A stretch of 64,000 nucleotides of DNA from RHKX01 sp963784885. Its GTDB lineage: Bacteria; Actinomycetota; Thermoleophilia; Solirubrobacterales; 70-9. Location of the stretch: the NCBI GenBank assembly GCA_963784885.1, contig CAWATA010000005.1, positions 411,925 through 475,924 on the forward strand. Direction: 5' to 3'. This document shows positions 48,988 through 56,914 of this stretch, one piece after another (the first letter of the stretch is position 1; the number at the start of each line of letters is the position of its first letter). Position numbers and translations under genes: made by a program. Under the pieces are notes generated by a model that saw nothing but the letters and a program-made list of their open reading frames with translations, searched no databases and was not told the DNA's origin.

Positions 48988-49452
48988 ATGATGGGACGCG
49001 GACCCGCGCCGGGCGCCGATCGCACCAGCCCGGCCAGGGGCGCACTCGTGTTGCTCGCCGCCGCCGCCCTCGTCGCGGGCTGCGGGGAGGGCGGAGGCAC
49101 GGGCTCGACGACGGCGCCGGCGCCGGAGCCGCTGAGCGTCGTCGTCGAGCCCGGTGAGACCGTGCCGGGCGGCACGCTCGAGGCCCGGGTCGTCAACGCC
49201 GGCCGCGCCGACTACGCCTACGGCGCCGGCTACGAGCTCGAGCGCCGGGTCGGCTCGCGGTGGCAGCGGGTGCGATTGCCGCCGCGCCCGGTGATCGAGA
49301 TCGCCTACATCGCCTCGCCGGGCGATACCGGCCCCCCCGTCGCCGTCGAAGTACCCGGAAGCGCCGAGCCCGGCGCCTGGCGGGTCGTGATCGACCGGCG
49401 GGCGCCGGAGGTCGGCCTGCTCGCCGGAACGTTCGAGGTCACCGGTGGCTGA
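48988..49452 (+). CDS. small lipoprotein
   Basis: A 154-residue exported protein with a lipobox LVAGC at residues about 28-32, then a Gly/Thr/Ser-rich linker and one beta-rich domain (about 48-152, SVVVEPGETVPGGTLEARVVN to PGAWRVVIDRR) resembling immunoglobulin-like folds. ATG 48988 follows a CATAAT hexamer by 6 bases. The end overlaps the next gene by 8 bases. Function unknown; probably exposed at the outer face of the membrane. Confidence 0.78.
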   Translation: MMGRGPAPGADRTSPARGALVLLAAAALVAGCGEGGGTGSTTAPAPEPLSVVVEPGETVPGGTLEARVVNAGRADYAYGAGYELERRVGSRWQRVRLPPRPVIEIAYIASPGDTGPPVAVEVPGSAEPGAWRVVIDRRAPEVGLLAGTFEVTGG

Positions 49453-50230
49453 ACGACGCCGCGCCGGGGGCCTCGCCTACGAGCGGTCCGGCGAGGGCCC
49501 GCCACTGGTCCTGATCCACGGGCTCGGGGCCACCCGCGAGATCTGGCGGCCGCAGCTCGAGCTGCTCGCCGGTGAGCGCGACCTGATCGCCGTCGACATG
49601 CCCGGCTTCGGGGATAGTCCGATGCTCCCCGGCCCGGCGACGCCGTGGGCTCTGGGCGACGCCATCGCGAGACTCTGCGACGAGCTCGGGATCGACCGTC
49701 CCCACCTCGCCGGCAACTCACTCGGGGGCTGGGTCGCGCTCGAGATGGCGAAGTCGGGGCGGGCCGCCTCGACCTGTCTGATCTCACCCGCCGGGCTCTG
49801 GCGGCGGCCGCTCGGGCCGCGGCGCTTCGACGCCCGCCGCTGGGCACAGCGAGTCCGGCCACTCGTCGTCGCGATGACCCGGAGCCGGGCCCTGCGTGAG
49901 GCGATGTTGCGGACGAGCCTCGGCCTGCCGGAGCGGGCGCCCGCGGCAGTCGGGCGGGCGCTGATCGCGGCGTGGATCGACGCGCCCGGATACGAGGCGG
50001 CCAACGCGGAGATGCGCCGCTACGTGTGCGAGGGCCTCGATCGGATCGAGGTCCCGACGACGATCGTCTGGGGCGAGCTCGACCGGCTCGTCGCCCCGCC
50101 TCGTCCAGACCGGCGCCCGCCGAACTCCCGTTACCTGCAGTTCGGGGGGATCGGCCACACGCCGAACTGGGACGACCCCGAGCTGATCGCAAGCGTGCTG
50201 CTCGAGGCCAGCGCTCCGGTTGCCGCCTAG
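49445..50230 (+). CDS. alpha/beta hydrolase
   Basis: A 261-residue hydrolase: oxyanion region LVLIHGLGATREIW, nucleophile elbow LAGNSLGGWVALEM, acid in IVWGELDRLVAP and His in GGIGHTPNWDDP. GTG 49445 overlaps the lipoprotein gene by 8 bases, so the two are coupled. Related to esterases and C-C hydrolases; substrate unknown. The acid-to-His segment contains a short Pro/Arg-rich insert. It ends just before the promoter and riboswitch of the TerC gene. Confidence 0.88.
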   Translation: MAERRRAGGLAYERSGEGPPLVLIHGLGATREIWRPQLELLAGERDLIAVDMPGFGDSPMLPGPATPWALGDAIARLCDELGIDRPHLAGNSLGGWVALEMAKSGRAASTCLISPAGLWRRPLGPRRFDARRWAQRVRPLVVAMTRSRALREAMLRTSLGLPERAPAAVGRALIAAWIDAPGYEAANAEMRRYVCEGLDRIEVPTTIVWGELDRLVAPPRPDRRPPNSRYLQFGGIGHTPNWDDPELIASVLLEASAPVAA

Positions 50231-50242
50231 GCGCCCGGCCGC

Positions 50243-50378
50243 TACCATCCCCCGACCGGAAGGGAAGTAGTTCGAGACGACGGTCGATCGTCAAGACGGA
50301 GTCCTCGTGGACCCCCGGCGACCGTGGCCCCAGAGGCGAACCAAACCTTCGCGCTGAACAAGCACGAAAGGACGGTTC
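50243..50378 (+). promoter_or_regulatory. yybP-ykoY (manganese) riboswitch and promoter upstream of TerC
   Basis: A TACCAT -10 (50243-50248) is followed by a leader of about 130 bases with no ORF. It carries GGAAGGGAAGTAG (50258-50270), close to the conserved GGGGAGTAG of the yybP-ykoY family, then CGTCAAGACGG (50289-50299), like the conserved CGTCAA segment, and AACCTTCGC near 50344-50352. TerC/YkoY genes are the classical targets of this Mn2+ riboswitch. The ribosome site GAAAGGACGG lies at its end, so control of translation or of termination is possible. Confidence 0.78.
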
Positions 50379-50382
50379 CCGA

Positions 50383-51327
50383 ATGAGCATCCCCTCTACC
50401 GAGTTCCTCGCATGGGCCGGGCTGATCGCCGCGATCGCGATCCTGCTGACGCTCGACCTCTGGATCATGCGGGGGCGCGGCGGCGAGATGACCGCACGCG
50501 CCGCTGCCGTCGCGAGCGCCTTCTGGGTCGCCCTCGCCCTCGCCTTCGGCGGCCTGCTGGCGCTGACCTCCGGCGGTGCCGATGCGAGCTCCTACCTCGC
50601 CGGCTACCTGGTCGAGAAGTCGCTTTCGCTCGACAACGTCTTCGTCTTCCTGCTCGTCTTCGGGGCCTTCGGGATCGCTGCCAACGAGCGTCACCGCCTG
50701 CTGTCCTACGGGATCGTGGGCGCGCTCGCGCTCCGGCTCGTGTTCATCCTCGTCGGCGCCGCTGCGCTGAGCGCGTTCGGCTGGCTCAACCTCGTCTTCG
50801 CCGCGATCCTGATCTGGACCGGGTGGCGACTGTGGGGCGGCCGCCACGACCACGAGGCGGAGGAGAAGCTCGTCGCGAACGTGCGGCGGCGCCTCCCCAT
50901 CGCCGCTGCCGACGACGCCCCCGGCTGGCTCACGCGAGAGGACGGACGTCGAGTCCTGACCGCCTCGGGCGCGGTGCTGGCGGCGCTGATCATCGTCGAC
51001 GTCGTCTTCGCCGTCGACTCGGTGCCGGCGATCCTCGCGATCACCGACGACGCCTACATCGTCTTCGCCGCCAACGCCTTCGCGCTGCTCGGCCTGCGCC
51101 CTCTGTTCTTCCTCGTCGCCGATCTCGTCGAGCGCCTCTACTACCTGAAGGCGGCGCTCGCGGTGCTGTTGGTCGTCATCGGGGCGAAGATGGCCGCTTC
51201 CTACTGGGTCGGCAAGATCGGTCCCGAGATCACGTTGCCGGCGATCGCATCCATCCTCGCGATCGGGGTCATCGCCTCACTGGTGCGACGCGCTCGGACT
51301 CCGCCCGACGCGCAGCCAATAACGTAG
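50383..51327 (+). CDS. TerC family integral membrane protein
   Basis: A 314-residue protein with about eight membrane segments. Conserved acidic residues in membrane helices are visible in EKSLSLDNVFVFLL and VDVVFAVDSVPAILAITDD, and YLKAALAVLLVVIGAKM is typical. TerC proteins export Mn2+ or help load exported metalloproteins. ATG 50383 is 8 bases after a GAAAGGACGG ribosome site. The leader looks like a Mn2+-sensing riboswitch, which agrees with this role. Confidence 0.94.
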   Translation: MSIPSTEFLAWAGLIAAIAILLTLDLWIMRGRGGEMTARAAAVASAFWVALALAFGGLLALTSGGADASSYLAGYLVEKSLSLDNVFVFLLVFGAFGIAANERHRLLSYGIVGALALRLVFILVGAAALSAFGWLNLVFAAILIWTGWRLWGGRHDHEAEEKLVANVRRRLPIAAADDAPGWLTREDGRRVLTASGAVLAALIIVDVVFAVDSVPAILAITDDAYIVFAANAFALLGLRPLFFLVADLVERLYYLKAALAVLLVVIGAKMAASYWVGKIGPEITLPAIASILAIGVIASLVRRARTPPDAQPIT

Positions 51328-51331
51328 GCCG

Positions 51332-52225
51332 ATGGAGCTGACCGAGAGGGTCCGGGACTGGGAGTCCCGCGGCGATCGCGAGTACTTCCGCGGCCACGGG
51401 ATCCACGTCTTCCGGCGCGAGGGCGACGGGCCGCTGGTGCTGCTGCTGCACGGATTCCCCTCGAGCTCATACGACTGGCGCCCGCTGCTCGACGAGCTGC
51501 CCGCCCCGCCGGTCCTCGCCTTCGACTTCCTCGGATTCGGCCTCTCGGACAAGCCGCGCGACCACCGCTACACGCTTCGCTGGCAGGCGGATCTCGCGAC
51601 CGAGCTCGTGCGCCGCCACGGCGGCGGCCGGCCCGTGTTCGTCGTCGCCCATGACATGGGCACCTCGGTGACCACCGAGCTGATGGCGCGCGATCTCGAG
51701 GGAAGTCTCGGCTTCGAACTGGCCGGAGTGCTGCTCTTCAACGGCAGCATCGTTCTCGATGCCGCAACCCTGACCCCGTCGCAGAAGCTCCTCCGTGGAC
51801 CGCTCGGGCCGATTGCCGCCCGGCTCAGCAGCCGCCGCGTGTTCGATCAGCAGTTCGGCTCGGTGTTCTCCGCCGGCCACCCGCTGAGCGCCGAGGAGGC
51901 GGACGACCAGTGGTCGCTGATCTGTCACAACGGCGGCCGGTCGCTCGGGCACGAGCTCGTCGCCTACCTCGACGAGCGGGTCGAGCTGGCCGACCGCTGG
52001 CACGGTGCGATCCGCGACTGGAAGGAGCTCCAGCTCGCCTGGGGGCTGCTCGACCCGGTGGCGACGACCGCCGTCCTCGACGCGCTCCGCCGCCTTCATC
52101 CCGGCGTCCCGGTCGCCGAGCTTCCCGACCTCGGTCACTACCCCCAGGTCGAAGACCCTGCCGGGATGGCCGCGATCGTGGCCGCTGCGGTGGGCGGAAC
52201 GGGCGTGCCCGGCGGAGCCACGTAG
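51332..52225 (+). CDS. alpha/beta hydrolase of the epoxide hydrolase / haloalkane dehalogenase type
   Basis: A 297-residue enzyme. The nucleophile elbow reads VVAHDMGTSV, giving Asp rather than Ser as nucleophile, as in epoxide hydrolases and haloalkane dehalogenases, but the Trp that normally follows the Asp is Met. HGFPSSSYDWRP is the oxyanion region, and DLGHYPQVEDP carries the His. The cap domain is about residues 140-230. ATG 51332 lies 6 bases after TAACGT (51320-51325), so it is likely leaderless although the TerC gene ends only 4 bp upstream. Substrate unknown. Confidence 0.88.
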   Translation: MELTERVRDWESRGDREYFRGHGIHVFRREGDGPLVLLLHGFPSSSYDWRPLLDELPAPPVLAFDFLGFGLSDKPRDHRYTLRWQADLATELVRRHGGGRPVFVVAHDMGTSVTTELMARDLEGSLGFELAGVLLFNGSIVLDAATLTPSQKLLRGPLGPIAARLSSRRVFDQQFGSVFSAGHPLSAEEADDQWSLICHNGGRSLGHELVAYLDERVELADRWHGAIRDWKELQLAWGLLDPVATTAVLDALRRLHPGVPVAELPDLGHYPQVEDPAGMAAIVAAAVGGTGVPGGAT

Positions 52226-52281
52226 GCGCCTCCGCACCGACTACCGAACCGACCTGCCGGTCCCGGAAATATGGTTCCCCC

Positions 52282-53712
52282 GTGCCCGCGTTCGAGGAGG
52301 TTCAAGTCGGGAGCATGGATCCGGAGCGCTTCCGCTCCGTCGTCGGCGAGCGATTCGACGAGATCGAGCTCGGCATGGAGGACGGCCGGCAGCTTTTTCG
52401 CGGTCGCTCGATCTGGCACATCAACTCGACCGCCCGCGGCGGCGGCGTGGCCGAGCTCCTGCAGTCGCTGCTCGCCTACGTCCGCGGCATCGGGCTCGAT
52501 GCGCGCTGGGGGGTGATCCACGGCGAGCCCGAGTTCTTCGGGATCACGAAGCGGATCCACAACATGCTCCACGGAGCGCCGGGGGACGGCGGCGGGCTCG
52601 GGGACCCGGAGCGCGAGGTCTACGAGCAGACCCTGGCACCGGTGGCCGAGGCGCTCGCGGAGGTCGTGACCAGCAGAGACATCGTCTTCCTCCACGATCC
52701 GCAGACGGCCGGCCTGGTCGAGGCTTTGCTCCCCACCGGTGCCGTGGTCGTCTGGCGTTGCCATGTCGGCCTCGACCACGCGAACGCACTGGCCCGGACG
52801 GCATGGGACTTCCTCCGCCCGTACGTCGAGAAGGCCGATGCCTACGTCTTCTCGCGGCCCGACTTCGTCTGGGAGGGCATCGACCGCGACCGGGCGTTCA
52901 TCGTTGCGCCGTCCATCGACGTCTTCTCGGCCAAGAACCAGGAGCTCGGGCCAGACGTAGTCGAGGCGATCCTCGGGCGGATCGGGCTGACGGCCGACGA
53001 CCCGGGCGGGGACGGCCAGTTCCTGCGTCACGACGGCAGCACCGGCCGCGTCGTGCGTCCCGCCGAGATCTTCCAGGACGCTCCCATTCCCGGCGACGCT
53101 GCGATCGTGACCCAGGTCTCGCGCTGGGACCGGCTCAAGGATCCGGTCGGGGTTCTGACCGGCTTCGTCAACCAGCTCGACGGGGGCAACCCCCACCTCG
53201 TTCTCGCCGGCCCGGCTACGGCTGCGGTGGCCGACGATCCCGAGGGCGCCGCCGTCCTCGAGGAGGTGCTCGAGGCGCGAGACCGGCTGCAGGCCGAGCA
53301 GCGCGCCCGCATTCACATCGCCTGCCTGCCGATGGACGACGTCGAGGAGAACGCGGCGATGGTGAACGCGATCCAGCGGCGCTCGGCGATCGTCGTGCAG
53401 AAGAGCCTGGCCGAGGGGTTCGGCCTCACCGTCGGTGAGGCGATGTGGAAGGGCAAGCCGGTGGTCGCCAGCGCCCGCGGCGGCATCCAGGATCAGATCA
53501 CCGACGGGGTCAGCGGCATCCTCCTCGAGGACCCGGCCGACCTCGACGCGTTCGGCGCCGCGGTGCGAAAACTGCTCGACGACGAACCCCTTCGCGTTCG
53601 CATGGGCATCGCCGCCCGTCAGGAGGTCGAGGCCGGATTCCTCGGTACCCGTCACCTGCTCGATTACCTGCGCATGCTCCGGGCGCTGCTGGAGCGCCAC
53701 GGACCGTCCTGA
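52282..53712 (+). CDS. GT4 family glycosyltransferase (trehalose synthase TreT-like)
   Basis: A 476-residue GT-B enzyme. RSIWHINSTARGGGVAELL, HGEPEFFGITKRIHN, IVFLHDPQTAGL and RCHVGLD are in the N-terminal domain as in trehalose phosphorylase/glycosyltransferring synthase; VSRWDRLKDPVG and the E-x7-E donor site SLAEGFGLTVGEAMWKGKPV are in the C-terminal domain. Likely makes or degrades trehalose from a nucleotide sugar. GTG 52282 lies 6 bases after TATGGT (52270-52275), so it is probably leaderless. Confidence 0.9.
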   Translation: MPAFEEVQVGSMDPERFRSVVGERFDEIELGMEDGRQLFRGRSIWHINSTARGGGVAELLQSLLAYVRGIGLDARWGVIHGEPEFFGITKRIHNMLHGAPGDGGGLGDPEREVYEQTLAPVAEALAEVVTSRDIVFLHDPQTAGLVEALLPTGAVVVWRCHVGLDHANALARTAWDFLRPYVEKADAYVFSRPDFVWEGIDRDRAFIVAPSIDVFSAKNQELGPDVVEAILGRIGLTADDPGGDGQFLRHDGSTGRVVRPAEIFQDAPIPGDAAIVTQVSRWDRLKDPVGVLTGFVNQLDGGNPHLVLAGPATAAVADDPEGAAVLEEVLEARDRLQAEQRARIHIACLPMDDVEENAAMVNAIQRRSAIVVQKSLAEGFGLTVGEAMWKGKPVVASARGGIQDQITDGVSGILLEDPADLDAFGAAVRKLLDDEPLRVRMGIAARQEVEAGFLGTRHLLDYLRMLRALLERHGPS

Positions 53713-53736
53713 GGCTGCGACGGTCGGCGAGCTCGG

Positions 53737-54117
53737 TCAGCCGGCGATGTCGACACCGAGCCAGACGACGACGAGCGTGAGCAGCAGGATCGCCCCCTGA
53801 AGCGCATGGACGCGCGGATATCGCATGTGGACGAGCGTCAGGACGATCAGGACACCGACGAGGACCAGCTTGAGCCGCAGGGTGTCCGAATCCCAGAGCG
53901 AGTAATGGTCCGCCATCGCGATTCCGGTCGCGAGCAGGACCGCGAGCGCGACCGCGGAGCCGATCCCGAACCGTCGGGCTGCGGCCCGCAACCGCTCCTT
54001 GTCGGGGTTCGTCCGCTCGACCGGGACGAGCGCGAGGCCGATCACGAGCTGTCCGCCGAGGAAGAAGGCCATCGCCAGCAGATGCACGTAGAGCACCGCC
54101 TGCCAGGCGGTGCTCAT
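53737..54117 (-). CDS. small four-helix membrane protein (CopD-like)
   Basis: A 126-residue protein with four membrane segments (about 4-28, 48-68, 80-98 and 104-124). LYVHLLAMAFFLGGQLVIGLAL with the His in the first helix and a second His in VHMRYPRVHALQ resemble CopD/DUF2269-type proteins. Metal or haem binding is possible but not shown. It is convergent with the glycosyltransferase gene and lies 58 bp from the end of the histidine kinase gene on the same strand. Confidence 0.75.
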   Translation of the reverse strand: MSTAWQAVLYVHLLAMAFFLGGQLVIGLALVPVERTNPDKERLRAAARRFGIGSAVALAVLLATGIAMADHYSLWDSDTLRLKLVLVGVLIVLTLVHMRYPRVHALQGAILLLTLVVVWLGVDIAG

Positions 54118-54175
54118 CGCGCACTCTGGGGATCGGCGCTCAGCACGCGATCAGTCTATGGCCGTTGCACGTGCC

Positions 54176-55600
54176 CTACTCGATGCGCTCGGTCACCTCG
54201 GTCGCGGCGATTCCCGTGCTCGTCGGGCTCGGGTTGCGCGGCAACGAGACAGTGACGAGTGCGCCCCCGTTATCTCCGTTGGCCGCCCGTACCGAGCCTC
54301 CGTGGGCCTCGGCGATGGCGCGGACGATCGCGAGGCCGAGGCCGGTGCCGGAAGTCGTCCGGCCGGTCGCTGCGCGGCTGAAGCGCTCGAATGCACGCGG
54401 CGCGAAGCCGGGTGGAAATCCGGAGCCCTCGTCGGAGACCGTGAACTCCAGCTCCTCGCCGTGAGCCTGTGCTCCGATCGCGACGACCCCTCCTCCGTGG
54501 CGGAGGGCGTTCTCGACGAGGTTCCCCAACACAGACTCGAGCCGCTCCGGATCGAGGACCCACTCGAGGCCGGGATCGACGCTGACGGCGATCGCCCGCC
54601 CCTCCCCCTGCGCCCGACTCGCGAACCGCTCGCTGGTTCGGGCCAGCAGCCGATCGACGGCGACCGGCCGCGGATCGATCCGCAGCCGGGCGGCATCGGA
54701 GCGGGCGAGGGCCAGGAGGTCCTCGGCGAGGGCCTGCAGCCGAACCGCCTCCTCGAGAGCCGACCCCATCGCGGCCCTCGCCTCGCCGAGATCGCGACCC
54801 GGTCGCAGGCCCAGCTCGAGCTCGCTGCGGAGGATGGCGATCGGAGTGCGGAGCTCATGGCCCGCGTCGGCGACGAACTCCCGCTCCCGCTCGATCGAGC
54901 TCTCGATCCGAGCCAGCATCTCGTTCAGGGTCCTGCCGAGACGGCCGATCTCATCGTCGACGGGCGGCAGGGGCAGCCGCTCGCCTCCGCGCTGGAGGGT
55001 GATCCGCGACGCCTGGGCGCTCATCGCCTCGACCGGCCTGAACGCGAGGGTCGCGAGCGCGTAGCCGAGCGCGGATGCGAGCAACAGCGCCAGCGGCCCG
55101 CCGATGGCGAACGTCTTGACCAAGCCCGAGAGCGTCTCCGCGCGGTCGCCGAGCGAGGCGCCCGTGACCACTACGAAGCTGCCGGCCTCGGTCTCGACCG
55201 GCCGGGCGAGAAGCCGGGCTCGCCCCTCGACCCCGGGCGCCGAGTCGGCATCGAGGCGAATCGTTCCGGCTCGTGCGCGGGCCAGCTCCATCCGGCTGAG
55301 CGCCGAGCGTCCGCCCAGCCCCTCCGAGGAGGCGACGACCGTTCCGTCGAGGCGCAGGACCTCCGAAAGGACGTCCTCGGCGCCTTCGGCGCGCGGGCCC
55401 CCAAGGCCGATCTCATCGGGATCGGCCGTCTGCAGCTGGCGCGCGAGATCCTCGCTTCGGGTGCGCAGCGCGTCGTCGATCGAGCTGCTCAGATCATCGG
55501 CCACGCGCAGGTACACGAAGGCCCCGGCAAGGACCAGCACGATCGCCATCGCGGCGGCGAACGCGATCGTCAGGCGGCCGCGAATCGGGAGCCGCTTCAG
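54176..55600 (-). CDS. two-component sensor histidine kinase
   Basis: A 474-residue kinase if read from CTG 55598-55600, which overlaps the regulator's stop codon (CTGA) and follows GGTGGAG by 5 bases. The added N-terminus LKRLPIRGRLTIAFAAAM completes the first membrane helix, which a start at ATG 55549 would truncate. Order: membrane segment, extracytoplasmic sensor (about 40-165), second segment (about 168-190), HAMP, HisKA with phosphoacceptor His in DAGHELRTPIA, and ATPase with NLVENALRHG, SDEGSGF and GTGLGLAI. It pairs with the adjacent OmpR-type regulator. Confidence 0.92.
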   Translation of the reverse strand: MKRLPIRGRLTIAFAAAMAIVLVLAGAFVYLRVADDLSSSIDDALRTRSEDLARQLQTADPDEIGLGGPRAEGAEDVLSEVLRLDGTVVASSEGLGGRSALSRMELARARAGTIRLDADSAPGVEGRARLLARPVETEAGSFVVVTGASLGDRAETLSGLVKTFAIGGPLALLLASALGYALATLAFRPVEAMSAQASRITLQRGGERLPLPPVDDEIGRLGRTLNEMLARIESSIEREREFVADAGHELRTPIAILRSELELGLRPGRDLGEARAAMGSALEEAVRLQALAEDLLALARSDAARLRIDPRPVAVDRLLARTSERFASRAQGEGRAIAVSVDPGLEWVLDPERLESVLGNLVENALRHGGGVVAIGAQAHGEELEFTVSDEGSGFPPGFAPRAFERFSRAATGRTTSGTGLGLAIVRAIAEAHGGSVRAANGDNGGALVTVSLPRNPSPTSTGIAATEVTERIE

Positions 55601-56277
55601 GATGGCTCCACCTCACGGAGTCGGTATCCGGCCCCCCGAACGGTCTCGATCGAATCAACCCCGAACGGCCGATCGACCTTGTCCCGGAGGTAGCGGACGT
55701 AGACGTCGACCACGTTCGACCGGTTCTCGTACTCGTAGTCCCAGGCGTGCTCGAGGAGCTGCAGCCGGCTCAACACCGTGCCGGGCCGGCGCATGAACGT
55801 CTCCAGCAGGGCGAACTCCTTCGGCGAGAGCTCGATCTCGGCCTTCCCTCGTCTGACCACGCGGCTCGCCGGGTCGAGCTCGAGATCGCCCACCGTCAGC
55901 GTCGCCGGTCGCTCCACGGACCCGCGCCGGACGAGCGCTCTGATCCGCGCCGCGAGCTCCGAGAACGAGAACGGCTTGGTCAGATAGTCGTCGGCACCGC
56001 CGTCGAGCCCGGCGACCCGATCCTCGATCGAGTCCCGAGCCGTCAGCATCAGAACCGGCGTCCAGACATCATCCGCACGCAGTCGCCTGCAGGTCTCGAA
56101 GCCGTCGATCCCCGGGAGCATGACGTCGAGGACGATCGCGTCGTAGGGGGTGCTGCCGGCCATCCAGAGCGCGTCCTCCCCCTGTGTGCAGACGTCGGTG
56201 ACGAAGCCGTCGTCGCGCAGGCCACGCTGCAGCAACCGGGCCATCTTCGGCTGGTCTTCGACGACGAGGACTCGCAC
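55597..56277 (-). CDS. OmpR family response regulator
   Basis: A 226-residue transcription factor: receiver domain with phosphorylated Asp in VLDVMLPG and Lys in LTKPFS, and a C-terminal winged helix (ELSPKEFALLETFMRRPG, SNVVDVYVRYLRDKV, ETVRGAGYRL). GTG 56275-56277 lies 7 bases after GATAAT (56285-56290), so the message is leaderless. Two CTCAT direct repeats 11 bp apart lie 10 bp before that hexamer, the usual type of OmpR-family binding site, so autoregulation is likely. Confidence 0.95.
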   Translation of the reverse strand: MRVLVVEDQPKMARLLQRGLRDDGFVTDVCTQGEDALWMAGSTPYDAIVLDVMLPGIDGFETCRRLRADDVWTPVLMLTARDSIEDRVAGLDGGADDYLTKPFSFSELAARIRALVRRGSVERPATLTVGDLELDPASRVVRRGKAEIELSPKEFALLETFMRRPGTVLSRLQLLEHAWDYEYENRSNVVDVYVRYLRDKVDRPFGVDSIETVRGAGYRLREVEPS

Positions 56278-56300
56278 GACCCCGATTATCGACCCGGCGG

Positions 56301-56316
56301 ATGAGAAGCGGATGAG
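56301..56316 (-). promoter_or_regulatory. response regulator box upstream of the regulator gene
   Basis: CTCAT repeats at 56301-56305 and 56312-56316 (minus strand), 11 bp apart, end exactly 10 bp before the GATAAT -10 (56285-56290). The same geometry occurs at 56836-56851. Confidence 0.65.
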
Positions 56317-56323
56317 TGAGTCA

Positions 56324-56356
56324 CAGGCCCCGGCGCCTCACCGACGCCGGGGCCTG
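56324..56356 (-). terminator. terminator of the PepSY-like gene
   Basis: Perfect 12-bp stem CAGGCCCCGGCG / CGCCGGGGCCTG with a 9-base loop, 15 bp after the stop at 56371. No T tract. It separates the PepSY-like gene from the regulator promoter. Confidence 0.75.
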
Positions 56357-56370
56357 CGAGCCGGGAATCG

Positions 56371-56766
56371 TCAGCCTTCGTCCTGCTGCGTCTCGATCGG
56401 CTGCAACGAACGACCCAGGAACACCTTCAGGGGCTGGCCGTCCTTGGTGATCTCGACCTCGTACGCCGCGCCCTTCGGCGTCGGCTGGTCCTCCGGATCC
56501 TCGACCGGGTCGGCGGGCTCGGCGGGTTCGACGTCTCCGTCGGCTGAGCCCCCGGTCGCCGCCTCAGCCGCGGCCCGCGCCTTCTGCTCGGTCGTCGCGG
56601 GCAGACTGCCGTCGCCGTCGCCGCCCTGATCATCGACGGCGCTGCCGGACCCGGCGGCGGCGGTGGAGCCCCCGCCGGAGGTGGCGTTGGCGATCGCCGC
56701 CCCCCCCAGCGCCAGCGCCGCCAGCGCGGCGAGGGCCGCGAGGGCTCGCTTGATCTTGCTGTTCAT
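56371..56766 (-). CDS. exported PepSY-like protein
   Basis: A 131-residue protein with a signal peptide (about 1-26, Ala/Leu-rich, ending IANA), a Gly/Ser- and Asp-rich linker, and a degenerate PepSY-type module split around an acidic insert (KARAAAEAATGGSADGDVE, then AYEVEITKDGQPLKVFLG). PepSY domains bind or inhibit exported peptidases or sense the envelope. ATG 56764-56766 follows GAAAGAGAG. It precedes the two-component genes, separated by a strong terminator. The shared operator suggests that it is a target, and maybe a modulator, of this system. Confidence 0.8.
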   Translation of the reverse strand: MNSKIKRALAALAALAALALGGAAIANATSGGGSTAAAGSGSAVDDQGGDGDGSLPATTEQKARAAAEAATGGSADGDVEPAEPADPVEDPEDQPTPKGAAYEVEITKDGQPLKVFLGRSLQPIETQQDEG

Positions 56767-56819
56767 CGAATCTCTCTTTCTTCCGGTTGCCTCTCCGCAC
56801 CGGGCGGTGCGAGGCAGGC

Positions 56820-56851
56820 AGGCTAGGAAGCGGGAATGAGACGCCTATGAG
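56820..56851 (-). promoter_or_regulatory. response regulator box and promoter of the PepSY-like gene
   Basis: CTCAT repeats at 56836-56840 and 56847-56851 (minus strand), 11 bp apart, end exactly 10 bp before a TAGCCT -10 (56820-56825). Confidence 0.65.
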
Positions 56852-56914
56852 AGCGCTCGCGACGAGACGCCCTCCCCTTCGGCGCAACGGGATCGCCGGC
56901 GGAGGTCTTCGCGA

